A stretch of DNA of 64,000 bases from Ruminococcus sp. UNK.MGS-30 (GTDB lineage Bacteria; Bacillota; Clostridia; Oscillospirales; Ruminococcaceae), in contig LBCK01000005.1 in the NCBI GenBank assembly GCA_000980705.1, positions 48,903-112,902 of the forward strand, in the 5' to 3' direction. The notes beneath the pieces were generated by a model. It was not told the DNA's origin, made no database searches, and saw only the letters and a list, made by a program, of their open reading frames with translations. The position numbers were made by a program, and so were the translations under genes. Each line of letters begins with the position of its first letter. The first letter of the stretch is position 1. Shown here one piece after another: positions 17,734 through 26,059 of this stretch.

Positions 17734-18323
17734 AATATATTCCTTTCTCCCAGTAAAGGGACTCAAAAATCATTTTCGAAAAGCGTTTTGCTCTCTGCAT
17801 TTTATTATAGCAAGTCTAATCAATTCTGTCAATAGGTCGTATTTTCTTGCTTTATAGTGCTAATCATATATATATTCAACGTATTTACGCCGCTTTTAGT
17901 TTTCTATTTATCAAAGAGCGGATTCTCGGCTTAGGAACCCTATGGCTTCCAGCTGCTTCAAAAGTCAGTTGTGCGTTTTTTAATTTCTCAAATCATTATC
18001 TACTTTCTTCTTGTCGAAAATGCGTTCTTTTTTGTTTTGTATTTCTGGATAACAGCATTCTTCCCAGGGATGTCTATGGACAAAATGCTCTCGTAAAGTA
18101 CACTTGATTTTTTAGAAAGAATCTGCTATAATGAGTATCGGAAAATGCTGTATCATTACTTTACTATTTTTCAGAGCGTGCTTTTGAGGGATTGATCTCA
18201 ATGGGCATATATTTTGTAAAAGATCACAGCAAAAATGTTCATTTGTGCAACTCGATATATTTTTGGTTGTATTAGCATTATTCTATTGTGCAGAACGTAG
18301 AATCTTGAGATGAGGGGAAAAAA
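17734..18323. other. Divergent intergenic region, 590 bp
   Basis: AT-rich and without a supported gene. It holds the promoter at 18104-18132 for the rightward pair of genes and a 190-bp leader after it. No strong palindromic operator was seen. Confidence 0.5.
18104..18132 (+). promoter_or_regulatory. Promoter for the 18.3-19.6 kb gene pair
   Basis: TTGATT (18104-18109), 17-bp spacer, TATAAT (18127-18132). The first gene starts at 18324, so the transcript would have a leader of about 185 nt. Confidence 0.7.
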
Positions 18324-18860
18324 ATGTCGAATTATCAGTATCCATGGGAGGAAATCTTTCAAGACTGTGCGGATTTGATCACTGTACAGATCAGAGACGG
18401 CAAAAATGTTCCGGAAACCTTTCCGCAGTTGTATCAGCTTTTTGAGAAATGGTATACAGAGCGTGGAAAGAAAGTACCGGAACAGCGTCACTTCATTCGC
18501 AAAATGCGGGAAGAGCTGGGCGTTGAGAGCGGAAAGAAGAAGATCCAGCCGTACTTGTACGCCTTTGTCGGAAAGTATGACAAGATGTCACTGGAGCTTC
18601 TGGCAGAGGGGACAACACTTTCCAGGGTATCCAACGCATCCTGGCTGTTTGTTCGGCTGCGAAGCAAGATCAGCAGCACGACCGACAAGAAAAACGCACA
18701 CTTTTACTATCTCTCCCGCAAGCTAAAGGAAAAGTTTCCGCAGGACATCCTCTTTCTCTCCTTTGACGTGGACACGCTTGTGATATTATGTAAAAATGAG
18801 GAATCGAAAAATCGGGTGCAGTCCCATTTCCATTCCATCGAAGAGGAGCAGTCTGTATGA
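18324..18860 (+). CDS. Hypothetical protein, first of a pair
   Basis: 178 aa, starting after GATGAGGGG. It has an N-terminal helical region (WEEIFQDCADLITVQIRDG) and a second segment rich in basic residues (RLRSKISSTTDKKNAHFYYL). No known domain is recognised. It overlaps the next gene by 4 bp (ATGA), and the pair is transcribed opposite to the recombinase genes. Cytoplasmic by appearance. Confidence 0.6.
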   Translation: MSNYQYPWEEIFQDCADLITVQIRDGKNVPETFPQLYQLFEKWYTERGKKVPEQRHFIRKMREELGVESGKKKIQPYLYAFVGKYDKMSLELLAEGTTLSRVSNASWLFVRLRSKISSTTDKKNAHFYYLSRKLKEKFPQDILFLSFDVDTLVILCKNEESKNRVQSHFHSIEEEQSV

Positions 18861-19588
18861 GCGGCAAAAAAAGAGGACCAAAACCCAGGTATGAGGAAGA
18901 AGACGTTCTGGAAGCGATGGCTGTGTATTTCTATGAACATATGGTTGTCCGGAAGGAAGACCTTTCTGTCTTTACAATGGATGCCATTTATGATGACATT
19001 CAGCACGATGCTTCCCAGTCGATCCTGTATCGCAATGTAGCATTTCCCAAGTACAGCCGGATGCGGAAAATGCTGATCGACCATCTTTCAGCGTATGGAT
19101 TGTATCAGGAGAAAGAACGGCTGACTGCTGCTGTGGCAAGCCGGATCATAGAAACTTATGAGATCGATGCAGAGAAAGAGGACATGGACGTGCTTCTCTC
19201 CAATCACTATACGCTGACCACGTATGGCGGTCCGGTCATCACCTGCATTGCAAAGCTTCCTGCGGTGGAAGCACTGGACGCGCTGGCGAGGATCGAAAGC
19301 AAGGAAAAACAGAAGTCCCTGACCTGGAGCAGAATCAACATGCTCCGCAAACTGTGCCAAAAAATCAAAAAAAGAAATGCCGATGTGATCTTAGCAGTGA
19401 TCCCGCAGTACAACAAAGCGATTTACCTGAATCAAAACGGCAGGATCGATAAGCACATCAACAACATCAATCCGTTATGTGATACGCTTCTTTTCTTTGT
19501 CAAGGACACACCGGAGGGCAGAGCGTTTGTAAAGGAACAGAAATTTCTCGTTTTCCCATTTCTCTCACCAGAGGAAGAACTGCAGTAA
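18857..19588 (+). CDS. Hypothetical protein, second of a pair
   Basis: 243 aa, basic N-terminus (SGKKRGPKPRYEEEDVLEAM) like an AT-hook or small HTH lead, then a mostly helical body. No domain is recognised. It is translationally coupled to the preceding gene. The pair is followed by a bidirectional terminator, so it is a complete two-gene unit in the accessory region. A role in element regulation is possible but unsupported. Confidence 0.6.
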   Translation: MSGKKRGPKPRYEEEDVLEAMAVYFYEHMVVRKEDLSVFTMDAIYDDIQHDASQSILYRNVAFPKYSRMRKMLIDHLSAYGLYQEKERLTAAVASRIIETYEIDAEKEDMDVLLSNHYTLTTYGGPVITCIAKLPAVEALDALARIESKEKQKSLTWSRINMLRKLCQKIKKRNADVILAVIPQYNKAIYLNQNGRIDKHINNINPLCDTLLFFVKDTPEGRAFVKEQKFLVFPFLSPEEELQ

Positions 19589-19678
19589 AAAAATGCGGGT
19601 AATCCTTTTATCCCGGTGCAGCACCGCACGCCTCAGCGGATTCGCTTTTCGCTTGTGCTGCGGTTCGTCGGGCAGTAA

Positions 19679-19714
19679 AAAAAATCCAAGTCATGCGTAT
19701 GGCTTGGATTTTTT
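19679..19714. terminator. Bidirectional terminator
   Basis: AAAAAATCCAAG (19679-19690) pairs with CTTGGATTTTTT (19703-19714). It lies between convergent genes ending at 19588 (+) and 19780 (-). Confidence 0.85.
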
Positions 19715-19716
19715 TG

Positions 19717-19785
19717 TTGGATCGCTCGTATTGGTTCGCTCGTATTAGTCGCTTGTATTGGTTTGCTTGTATCGGTTCATTAGTA
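19717..19785. repeat. Short tandem repeat, about five 14-bp units
   Basis: Units resemble TTGGTTCGCTCGTA: 19717-19730, 19731-19744, 19745-19757 (13 bp), 19758-19771 and 19772-19785. The last unit overlaps the stop codon of the DUF960 gene. Confidence 0.7.
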
Positions 19786-20070
19786 CTCTTCCGCCAACAG
19801 CATGGTGCAGTGCTTCCCATCATCGATGATGTACACTTTTGCTGTGACCGGCTTTTCTGTCTCCGCAATGTACGTCATCTCAAACTGTGGCTGCTCTGAG
19901 GTATGATGCACGATCTGCAAACCGTTCTCCTCGCTGAGCCGAAACACCTGCAGGTAGTCTTTCGGTTCGGGCATCTGATCAACAGCCTGCCACATCATCA
20001 CTTGCAGTGCAATCGGTATCTCCGCATCTACGCCCCGTGTCAGGTATCTGCCTTTTGATTTTTCAAACAT
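19780..20070 (-). CDS. DUF960 family protein
   Basis: 96 aa, the usual size for DUF960. The N-terminus RYLTRGVDAEIPIALQVMMW and the DYLQVFRLS segment are the family's signature. Function is unknown; members are frequent on Firmicute mobile elements. GGAGC precedes the ATG at 20070, which lies inside the 3' end of the recombinase gene, so before the IS insertion the two were coupled. Confidence 0.8.
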   Translation of the reverse strand: MFEKSKGRYLTRGVDAEIPIALQVMMWQAVDQMPEPKDYLQVFRLSEENGLQIVHHTSEQPQFEMTYIAETEKPVTAKVYIIDDGKHCTMLLAEEY

Positions 20071-20407
20071 CTTTTCTGCTCCTTTACCTTGGAATCAAAC
20101 ATTTCGTACAGTTCGCCTCGCCGCATGGGAATGGTCTCTGTCAACTCTACCACACCAAATCCCATATCCAGCACAATGTCAAAATCATAGGGTCTCACGT
20201 GAATCGCTTTCACAAACTGCTGAATGAACGTGCGGAACTCTTCGGTATTTCGTTTTAACTCTTTCCACTGGGTATGCAGGTATGCCACGTCTTCATATTG
20301 AAGCGGTTCCAGCAGCTTTAGTTCGTGCAGTCTGGTTTCCAGTTTTGCTTTCTCGTTTTCCAGCTGTGGACCATAGTCAATAAAGTAGACAGAAGAAGAG
20401 AAAAGAA

Positions 20408-21256
20408 TCAAAAAAGATCTTCAAATTGAATGGGAGATAAAAGGTCATTAGCAGAGTGAGGTCGTTTGAAATTGTAAAAGTGAATATATTCAAAAACAGA
20501 CAATTCCAATTCATCAAAAGAGGCATATGAACGGCGGTTAGTTTCTTCAAGTTTCAAAAACTTGAAAAAAGCTTCTGCTACGGCATTGTCATAAGGATGC
20601 CCCTTTTTAGAAAACGACTGAATAAAAGAAGCTCTGTCCAGCCTTTTTCGGAATTCATCGCTGGTATACTGAGAACCTCTGTCTGAGTGGAAAATCACAT
20701 TTTCAGGATAATTCCTGTTTTTTAAAGCAGATTCAAATGTATCCAGGACAAGCCTGGCATCGATTTTGCTACTTATTTTATAAGCTATCACACGTCTTGA
20801 AAAAAGATCAATGATAACGCATAAATAATAAAATCTTCCTCCGGCTTTTATGTATGTAATGTCGCTGCACCATGCTTTATTTGGCTCTTTGGGATTAAAA
20901 TTCTGCTTTAATATGTTGTGACAATCTCTGTCACTGGATTTATTTGCGGCTTTGAATTTCGGCTTGACAGTTGACATTTTAGGAAGCTGCATTTGCTTCA
21001 TCAGTCGGTACACTCTTCCCTGACTGATATGTATGCCATAATTAACTTCAAGAACCTTGCGCATTTTCTGAGCTCCGTAACGGCATTTTGCTTCGGAATA
21101 AATCTGTAAAATACAGTTCTTTATATTTCTGTTTTCAATTGCTCTTTTAGGTTCTTTAGAGTTAAAATGCTTGTAATAGCTGCTGCGGTTTACATTCAGA
21201 ACACGACATAGGGTTATTATTGCATGTTCGTGCCGAAGTAAATGTACAGCTCTCAT
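20408..21256 (-). CDS. IS3-family transposase OrfB, copy 2
   Basis: 282 aa, identical in sequence to OrfB of copy 1, with the same DDE residues (CSDITYIK, HSDRGSQ, AVAEAFFK). It is probably produced as an OrfAB fusion by -1 slippage in the A7-G run of orfA. Confidence 0.95.
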   Translation of the reverse strand: MRAVHLLRHEHAIITLCRVLNVNRSSYYKHFNSKEPKRAIENRNIKNCILQIYSEAKCRYGAQKMRKVLEVNYGIHISQGRVYRLMKQMQLPKMSTVKPKFKAANKSSDRDCHNILKQNFNPKEPNKAWCSDITYIKAGGRFYYLCVIIDLFSRRVIAYKISSKIDARLVLDTFESALKNRNYPENVIFHSDRGSQYTSDEFRKRLDRASFIQSFSKKGHPYDNAVAEAFFKFLKLEETNRRSYASFDELELSVFEYIHFYNFKRPHSANDLLSPIQFEDLF

Positions 21257-21537
21257 TCTTTCCCTGAGCGTGGAGTCATTATGGCAAGCGCTTTTTTTAA
21301 TATGATGTTTTCCTCCTCAAGCTGTGCGTTTCTTTTTTGCAGTTCCTTTATCTGCTTTGCTGTCATAACAGTATTGTCGTCGACCCTGACTTCCGAATAA
21401 AGCTTTATCCATCTTGAGATCGCACTTACCGATATTCCGTATTCCTTGGAAAGCTCAGTTTGGGTTTTTCCGTTCTGGTGTAATGCCACGATGTTCTTTT
21501 TAAAAGTTTCATCGTATTGCAGCTGTTTGTTTGTCAT
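21253..21537 (-). CDS. IS3-family OrfA, copy 2
   Basis: 94 aa, identical to OrfA of copy 1: helix-turn-helix followed by a leucine-zipper helix. GGAGGAAAAA precedes the ATG. The 4-bp overlap with orfB is conserved. Confidence 0.94.
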   Translation of the reverse strand: MTNKQLQYDETFKKNIVALHQNGKTQTELSKEYGISVSAISRWIKLYSEVRVDDNTVMTAKQIKELQKRNAQLEEENIILKKALAIMTPRSGKE

Positions 21538-22868
21538 TTTTTCCTCCTTGGTTTTTCTTCTTTCGTGTTTTCTTTTATTATACTACTTTTCTTTTCCCTT
21601 GTCTACTTTTTTAGTATAACACCACTGCTCTGCTCGCTGGAGCAAGTCATCTGTAAAGATGCCCTTTTCGATTGCCCTGGTGATGTTGGCAAGGCTGTCC
21701 TGCACTTCATTGTACTGCTGCAAAACATCTGTATGATATTTGTCGTAGCTGCTGTTGAATTTCTGCACCTGCTGATTCACCTTAGAAACAGCTTTTCTCA
21801 AATTTTTCGGCTTCAATCTCTCGCCGATCAGCACAGCAATGTAGGCATCCAGATAGTCCTTATTCAGCTCCTTGTTGTTGCACATTGCACGATGCGTATT
21901 GCATCTGTAGGTAGCAAGCCGTGTCTTACTTCTTCCCGAAAATCGTAGATTCCCGATCATCCGCTTGCCGCAGACATCACAGACCAGTTTTCCAGTCAGC
22001 AGGTAAAACTCTTTGCTGTGATAGCGTCCTATGTTTCGCTTGTTCTTCGCCTTGATCCGCTGCACCTGTGCAAACAGCTTTTTCCCGATGATCGCAGGAC
22101 AGCCGCCTTCAATGCGGATATAGCTGTCTTTTTGAGCGTGATTATTCCGCTTGCCGTCTGTTTTTGCAGCCGCCTTATTAAACACAAAAACACCAGTGTA
22201 CTTCTCATTGCTGAGTATTTCGTACAAACTGTTTTTCCCGAACATCTTCCCACGTTTTGTCTTGTATCCATGGGCATTCAAGTAATCAATGATAGTTGTG
22301 TATCCGTGACCGTCTGCAAACATCTGAAAGATGATTCTTACCGCTTGTGCTTCCTGTTCATTGATAATCAGATGCCGGTTTTCATCCAGATCGTATCCCA
22401 GCGGAGGACAGCCGCCAGTATGTTTGCACTGCAGGGCTGTCTCATTCATACCTTTCATGACTTCCCGTGCCAGATTCTTGCTGTAGTACTCGGACATGCC
22501 CTCCAGAACCGCTTCCATCATAATGCTCTCCGGGGAATCGTCCATGCGTTCCAGCACACTGCAAAGCTTGACATGGTTCTTCTTTAGTTTCTTCTTGTAG
22601 ATAGCACTGTCGTAACGATCTCTTGAAAAACGGTCCAGCTTATGCACCAGAACGATGTCAAACAATCCCTTGCCGCTGTCTGCGATCATCTGCTGAAACT
22701 GCGGTCGGTTATCTGTTGTTGCCGACCTCGCCTCATCGGTATAGGTGGAAACCACCTGCCAATGATTTTGCTTACAGAACTGATTCATAGCTCGTATCTG
22801 TGCATCGATGGATTCGCTTCGTTGATTGTCACTGGAAAACCGGGCGTATTGTGCTACTTTTGGAATGT

Positions 22869-23162
22869 TCAGCATGTTACCACCTCAACAGGCAGATAGA
22901 TGTCCTCTCCATAGCTTTCATCAATAATTCTGACACCATGCAAAAACATGCTTTCTTCCAGGAAAAGTATTTCTACAAACTCCACTTCACCAATTGGAAA
23001 GTCTGTAAATTCTTCCGGTTCCAGCACGATAAAGCAGCCGATGTCATCCAGATTATCCACTTGATACTCCTGCATCATTGCGGTCATTTTCTTTGCAATA
23101 TATGCTTTGAGCATCAAAGGCTGAATCTGATCAATTTCTTTGAGATTTGTTACTTTTATCAT
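22869..23162 (-). CDS. Hypothetical acidic protein coupled to the recombinase
   Basis: 97 aa, acidic, no recognised domain. It starts after GGAGG, overlaps the DUF1643 stop by 4 bp, and its own stop overlaps the recombinase ATG. The three genes therefore form a tight operon. The content (IGCFIVLEPEEFTDFPIGEV) suggests a small globular cytoplasmic protein. Confidence 0.6.
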   Translation of the reverse strand: MIKVTNLKEIDQIQPLMLKAYIAKKMTAMMQEYQVDNLDDIGCFIVLEPEEFTDFPIGEVEFVEILFLEESMFLHGVRIIDESYGEDIYLPVEVVTC

Positions 23163-23680
23163 TCTGCCTCCTCCATTTCATAAGGTTCTAACGTCCATTC
23201 TCTTCTGACTGCCGGCGTGAGCGGGTGGCAGGCATTTCTTCCGATCTGGTACATCTTGCCAGCATGCTGCTTTATCAATTCCAGCAGGTATTTCTGCCGC
23301 TCCCTCACTCGCAAAGTATTCTTCCCGATGGTGCCCCATGCAATGATAATGGCATCACTCATTGCAGCGTACTGCTGTATGATCTCATCTGCTTCATCAG
23401 CAATCAGTTCATCATCGCCGTTGAAACGAAGATTGAGCTTTTCCATAATTCTGCTGTACAGATTCACGATATTGACGCTGCCAAAACCCAACTTGCTGAC
23501 ATTATTCAAAACAAGCATTGTCGTCATATCAAAGTTGACCGTATCCGCTGTATTCGGGTTGATCATGATGACCATTGCGGTAGGTTTCTCGCTGTCCCAT
23601 TCCTTCCGCAGAAGCAAGCGATGTTCTTTGTCATCTGAAAAGATTGCTTTGCTTTTGATGATCGTAGTTTCTTCTAGCAT
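23159..23680 (-). CDS. DUF1643 family protein
   Basis: 173 aa. The family features are visible: RLLLRKEWD near the start, VIMINPNTADTVNFDMT, INLYSRI, IIIAWGTIG, and a CHPL segment near the end. DUF1643 proteins are found on phages and mobile elements; their biochemical activity is not established. GGAGG precedes the ATG. A terminator lies just upstream (23695-23726), so transcription may start within the 15 bp before it or read through. Confidence 0.85.
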   Translation of the reverse strand: MLEETTIIKSKAIFSDDKEHRLLLRKEWDSEKPTAMVIMINPNTADTVNFDMTTMLVLNNVSKLGFGSVNIVNLYSRIMEKLNLRFNGDDELIADEADEIIQQYAAMSDAIIIAWGTIGKNTLRVRERQKYLLELIKQHAGKMYQIGRNACHPLTPAVRREWTLEPYEMEEAE

Positions 23681-23694
23681 TTCTTCCTCCCTCT

Positions 23695-23726
23695 AAAAAA
23701 AGAGGCTCAGCATCACGCCAAGCCTC
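23695..23726 (-). terminator. Terminator after the amidoligase/micropeptide operon
   Basis: On the minus strand GAGGCT (23726-23721) pairs with AGCCTC (23707-23702) and is followed by seven T. It separates the amidoligase operon from the DUF1643-recombinase operon. Confidence 0.7.
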
Positions 23727-23741
23727 CCGCAAACAAAATTT

Positions 23742-23822
23742 TTACTTACTCTTCTTGACAAGTGCCAGCAGTTGTACGCCGCAGGCAACCCCTGCCAGAA
23801 ACATTTCAATTGCAATCGGCAT
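23742..23822 (-). CDS. 26-aa hydrophobic micropeptide
   Basis: Encodes MPIAIEMFLAGVACGVQLL and ends ALVKKSK. The ATG is preceded by GAGGAGGTGA about 11 bases away. It overlaps the 37-aa ORF in another frame. The peptide is one short hydrophobic helix with a basic tail, consistent with membrane insertion. It is the last gene before the operon terminator. It could be a substrate or a toxin-like peptide; no family is recognised. Confidence 0.5.
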   Translation of the reverse strand: MPIAIEMFLAGVACGVQLLALVKKSK

Positions 23823-23919
23823 TGATGTACTTCACCTCCTCTCGTTCCTGCATTTCGATGGCGATCCCGATGCCGCCGATCACCAGTGTCAGTACCAGTC
23901 CTGCGATAAATTCCTTCAT
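23806..23919 (-). CDS. 37-aa hydrophobic micropeptide
   Basis: Starts MKEFIAGLVLTLVIGGIGIA and continues with an acidic tail ending YINADCN. A good GGAGG lies 8 bases before the ATG at 23919. One membrane helix with a charged C-terminus. It lies 24 bp after the glutamine amidotransferase gene and is co-oriented with it. As a small peptide next to an amidoligase it is a candidate substrate; that is inference. Confidence 0.55.
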   Translation of the reverse strand: MKEFIAGLVLTLVIGGIGIAIEMQEREEVKYINADCN

Positions 23920-23943
23920 GTCAAATTCCTCCAATTTTTCATT

Positions 23944-24909
23944 TTATGCTTCACACTGTAACGGTGTTTTTACCTCGCTAATTGCTTCCTCCATTGCCAC
24001 TGTATCCATGAGCAGTTCTTCGATCTCGTCCGGATCATAGCCAAAATCAAGCAACAACTGGACTTCTTCTTCCGAAACGCCAAATGTGCCGCAGTACTCC
24101 AACAGCAGTTCTTCCCGTTCATCTTCCATCCACCATTTTGCGTAATCCAGTTGATCCCAATTGTACGGGTTGAACATAGTGTGGATGTAGCCCTGCATTT
24201 CAAATGTGCTCTTATGGAGATTGCCACTCGAAGATATTTTGACGATTTCACCCTCTGAAACATCGACCTCGCAGCACTTGCCATTCAGATTTACCTTTTT
24301 CAAAGCATTGTCCAAAATGCTCTTTGTGCTGGCGTAAACGTACAATCCCAGTGCCGGAAAATGATAAACCGCCAAAGGATTATTGCCTTTCACCAGAAAC
24401 AGCGTATTGTCGTTTCTCAAAATCGTAAAGACAAAACTGCCCTCCACCAGTTCTGCCATGCGTTTGATGTTTTCCTTGTCCAGCTGCTGCCCCTGTTCCA
24501 GAAGCTGCACGGCGACGTAGCTGTCGGTTTCGATCGGTGTCGGTGGGAGATGCTGTTCCCGGCGAAGCTCCTTGTCGTTGTACAGCACGCCGTTGTGGGC
24601 AAGAGCAAACGATTCTTTGCCGCAGTGTCCTTCGAACGGGTGGTTGTTGCAGTTCCGCTTTTCGCTGCCCTGCGTCGTGAACCGGGTGTGCCCGATGACC
24701 GCTCTCGTGTCCCTGGGAAAGAACAGCTTGACCTTGTGTGCCGGCTTCGGCTTTTTGTAGGTGACCATGCTGCCGTCCCGGACGTAGGCGATTCCTGTTG
24801 CGTCTGTGCCACGGACTTCCGCAGCGACAGAGAGGTAGTGTACCAATTTTTTCAGGACAGCGTTGCTGATCTTACCCTTGTAGTCTAAGAAACCAAACAC
24901 TGCACACAT
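23944..24909 (-). CDS. Class II glutamine amidotransferase domain protein
   Basis: 321 aa. The start is the ATG at 24909, which puts the catalytic Cys at position 2 (MCAVFGFLD) as N-terminal nucleophile hydrolases need after Met removal; the longer frame would bury it. Other glutaminase features are visible: GHTRFTTQG, NCNNHPFEG, LAHNGVLYN and ETDSYV. No synthetase domain is attached, so ammonia from glutamine must be passed to a partner. The amidoligase gene just upstream ends 1 bp before this start, making it the likely partner. The C-terminal 100 residues are acidic and specific to this family. Confidence 0.88.
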   Translation of the reverse strand: MCAVFGFLDYKGKISNAVLKKLVHYLSVAAEVRGTDATGIAYVRDGSMVTYKKPKPAHKVKLFFPRDTRAVIGHTRFTTQGSEKRNCNNHPFEGHCGKESFALAHNGVLYNDKELRREQHLPPTPIETDSYVAVQLLEQGQQLDKENIKRMAELVEGSFVFTILRNDNTLFLVKGNNPLAVYHFPALGLYVYASTKSILDNALKKVNLNGKCCEVDVSEGEIVKISSSGNLHKSTFEMQGYIHTMFNPYNWDQLDYAKWWMEDEREELLLEYCGTFGVSEEEVQLLLDFGYDPDEIEELLMDTVAMEEAISEVKTPLQCEA

Positions 24910-24910
24910 C

Positions 24911-25996
24911 TTACATCTCCTCACTTTCCATCACGTACTCATTGACGTATAGTCTTCTCTCTTTGAGATACTGGATCAGTTCCGGTTCCCGAATGGAGCT
25001 TACAAACTCCGACCAGCTCATGGCATCGATGCCATCCTCAGACAAAGAAATCGCCGCATCACAGATGTGGTTAACCATCTGCAGTGTGGCGATGAAGGTG
25101 TTGTATTTGAGCGTACCTCGGAACAAGCGAAACTCAATGGTGTGGTAGTTATTGAGATTGACTGCGACGTATCTGCCGTTGCAGCCGCTTTTCGCTTTCT
25201 CCAGGATTTGTTTGCCGGTCTTTTCAAAGCCGAAGCGTGCACTCCAACGGCTCATGTTGTAGCTGCTTCTGCGGCTGAATGTGAACAACTCATTCCAATG
25301 CTTTTCTACAAAGAACAGGATCCGGCTGATGACATCTTCCTGTTCTGTCTGGTTATCTCCGAAAGCGTTTCGATTGACATGAACATGCAGACCGCAAGTT
25401 GATGTCTGATGAGAACGATAGCCAATGGAGACTGCCTCCCGAAGGAGTTCCTTCCAGTTCATGGATTCCATGTGATAATCCAGTGTCATGGGATGGGAAA
25501 CGATCTCAAAGCCGTCTTCCAGAGAACCATCCGACTTGATGTAAATGTTTTCCTCATGAATGTTAGCAATGCTTTTGAGACTGGCGGCGTTATCGTTGTC
25601 CTTGCCGCCGTCATCCACCTCCAGTTCTACGCCAAAGTATCGTTTTCCTTCTCCGTAAAAGATAGGTGTGGGCTTGTAACCGTACTCTTCGATCTCGTCC
25701 TCAAACTCGTCGAAGCATCTTTCGCAGTAGGGCAGGTCGCCGTGCCAGCAGACGAGGCTTTCCGGAACGATCTGCCCGCAAGATTCGCAACGGTAGTAGT
25801 GGGCATCAAAGCAGTCCTGACAGAGGCAGGTATCTTCATCGGAGACGCTGTTTTGTTCCCAGATCGTCTCACCGCAGTGGTCGCAGGTGACGCAGTGTTC
25901 CTCGACACAATCGTCGCAGAGCAGTTCATCGTCTACCGGTGTGCCCTCTTCCTCGGCAAGCACTCTTCCGCAGTAGTCGCAAATTCTTACTTCTTC
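24911..25996 (-). CDS. Amidoligase (GS-like COOH-NH2 ligase) with N-terminal zinc ribbons
   Basis: 361 aa. The first about 110 residues hold repeated CxxC pairs (CDYCG, CDDC, CDHCG, CQDC, CESCG, CERC), forming three small zinc-binding modules. The rest is the Amidoligase_2 domain: RYFGVELEVDDGG (metal-binding acidic strand), SDGSLEDGFEIVSHP, TCGLHVHVNR, and TIEFRLFRGTLKY. The family is glutamine-synthetase-like and predicted to form amide bonds on peptides or small molecules. The start at 25996 follows GGAGG; a conserved hairpin at 26022-26059 sits just before it. A truncated paralogue is at 39383-40156. Confidence 0.88.
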   Translation of the reverse strand, partial: EEVRICDYCGRVLAEEEGTPVDDELLCDDCVEEHCVTCDHCGETIWEQNSVSDEDTCLCQDCFDAHYYRCESCGQIVPESLVCWHGDLPYCERCFDEFEDEIEEYGYKPTPIFYGEGKRYFGVELEVDDGGKDNDNAASLKSIANIHEENIYIKSDGSLEDGFEIVSHPMTLDYHMESMNWKELLREAVSIGYRSHQTSTCGLHVHVNRNAFGDNQTEQEDVISRILFFVEKHWNELFTFSRRSSYNMSRWSARFGFEKTGKQILEKAKSGCNGRYVAVNLNNYHTIEFRLFRGTLKYNTFIATLQMVNHICDAAISLSEDGIDAMSWSEFVSSIREPELIQYLKERRLYVNEYVMESEEM

Positions 25997-26021
25997 CATT
26001 TCAAGTTCCTCCAAAAACAAA

Positions 26022-26059
26022 AATTCCGGTAAGGCTGAAAGATTTACCTTACCGGAATT
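26022..26059 (-). promoter_or_regulatory. Leader hairpin of the amidoligase operon
   Basis: Thirteen-base perfect arms: AATTCCGGTAAGG and CCTTACCGGAATT, followed (minus strand) by TTTTTGTTTTTGGAGG, so the ribosome site is directly after the stem. The TATAAT at the outer edge could be a -10. The same structure with one compensated base pair precedes the second amidoligase at 39325-39360. It may be an attenuator, a ribosome-access control or an operator. Confidence 0.7.

Larger units (their letters stand above)
20367..21624 (-). mobile_element. IS3-family insertion sequence, copy 2, with CTG duplication
   Basis: 1258 bp and apparently identical to copy 1. It is flanked by CTG at 20364-20366 and 21625-21627, the 3-bp duplication expected of this group. 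It interrupts the serine recombinase gene. Complete ends and intact reading frames suggest recent transposition. Confidence 0.96.
20040..22875 (-). pseudogene. Second large serine recombinase, split by IS3 copy 2
   Basis: The N-terminal part is 21625-22875 and the C-terminal part 20040-20366. The first has the catalytic domain (QYARFSSDNQ, nucleophile Ser near residue 14; VHKLDRFSRDRYD), a Recombinase domain (GGCPPLGYDLDEN) and a zinc ribbon (CDVCGKRM). The second is the coiled-coil tail. Removing the IS and one copy of the CTG target duplication restores an uninterrupted frame (...LLQRAEQ-LENEKAKLE...). As it stands the product would be truncated by IS-derived codons ([13 protein letters not shown]). 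The catalytic and zinc domains remain, so residual activity cannot be excluded. Confidence 0.93.

Noticed and set aside
24417..24812. 131-codon minus-strand frame inside the glutamine amidotransferase gene
   Set aside because: Out-of-frame shadow; the in-register frame has the Cys2 nucleophile and the conserved glutaminase motifs.
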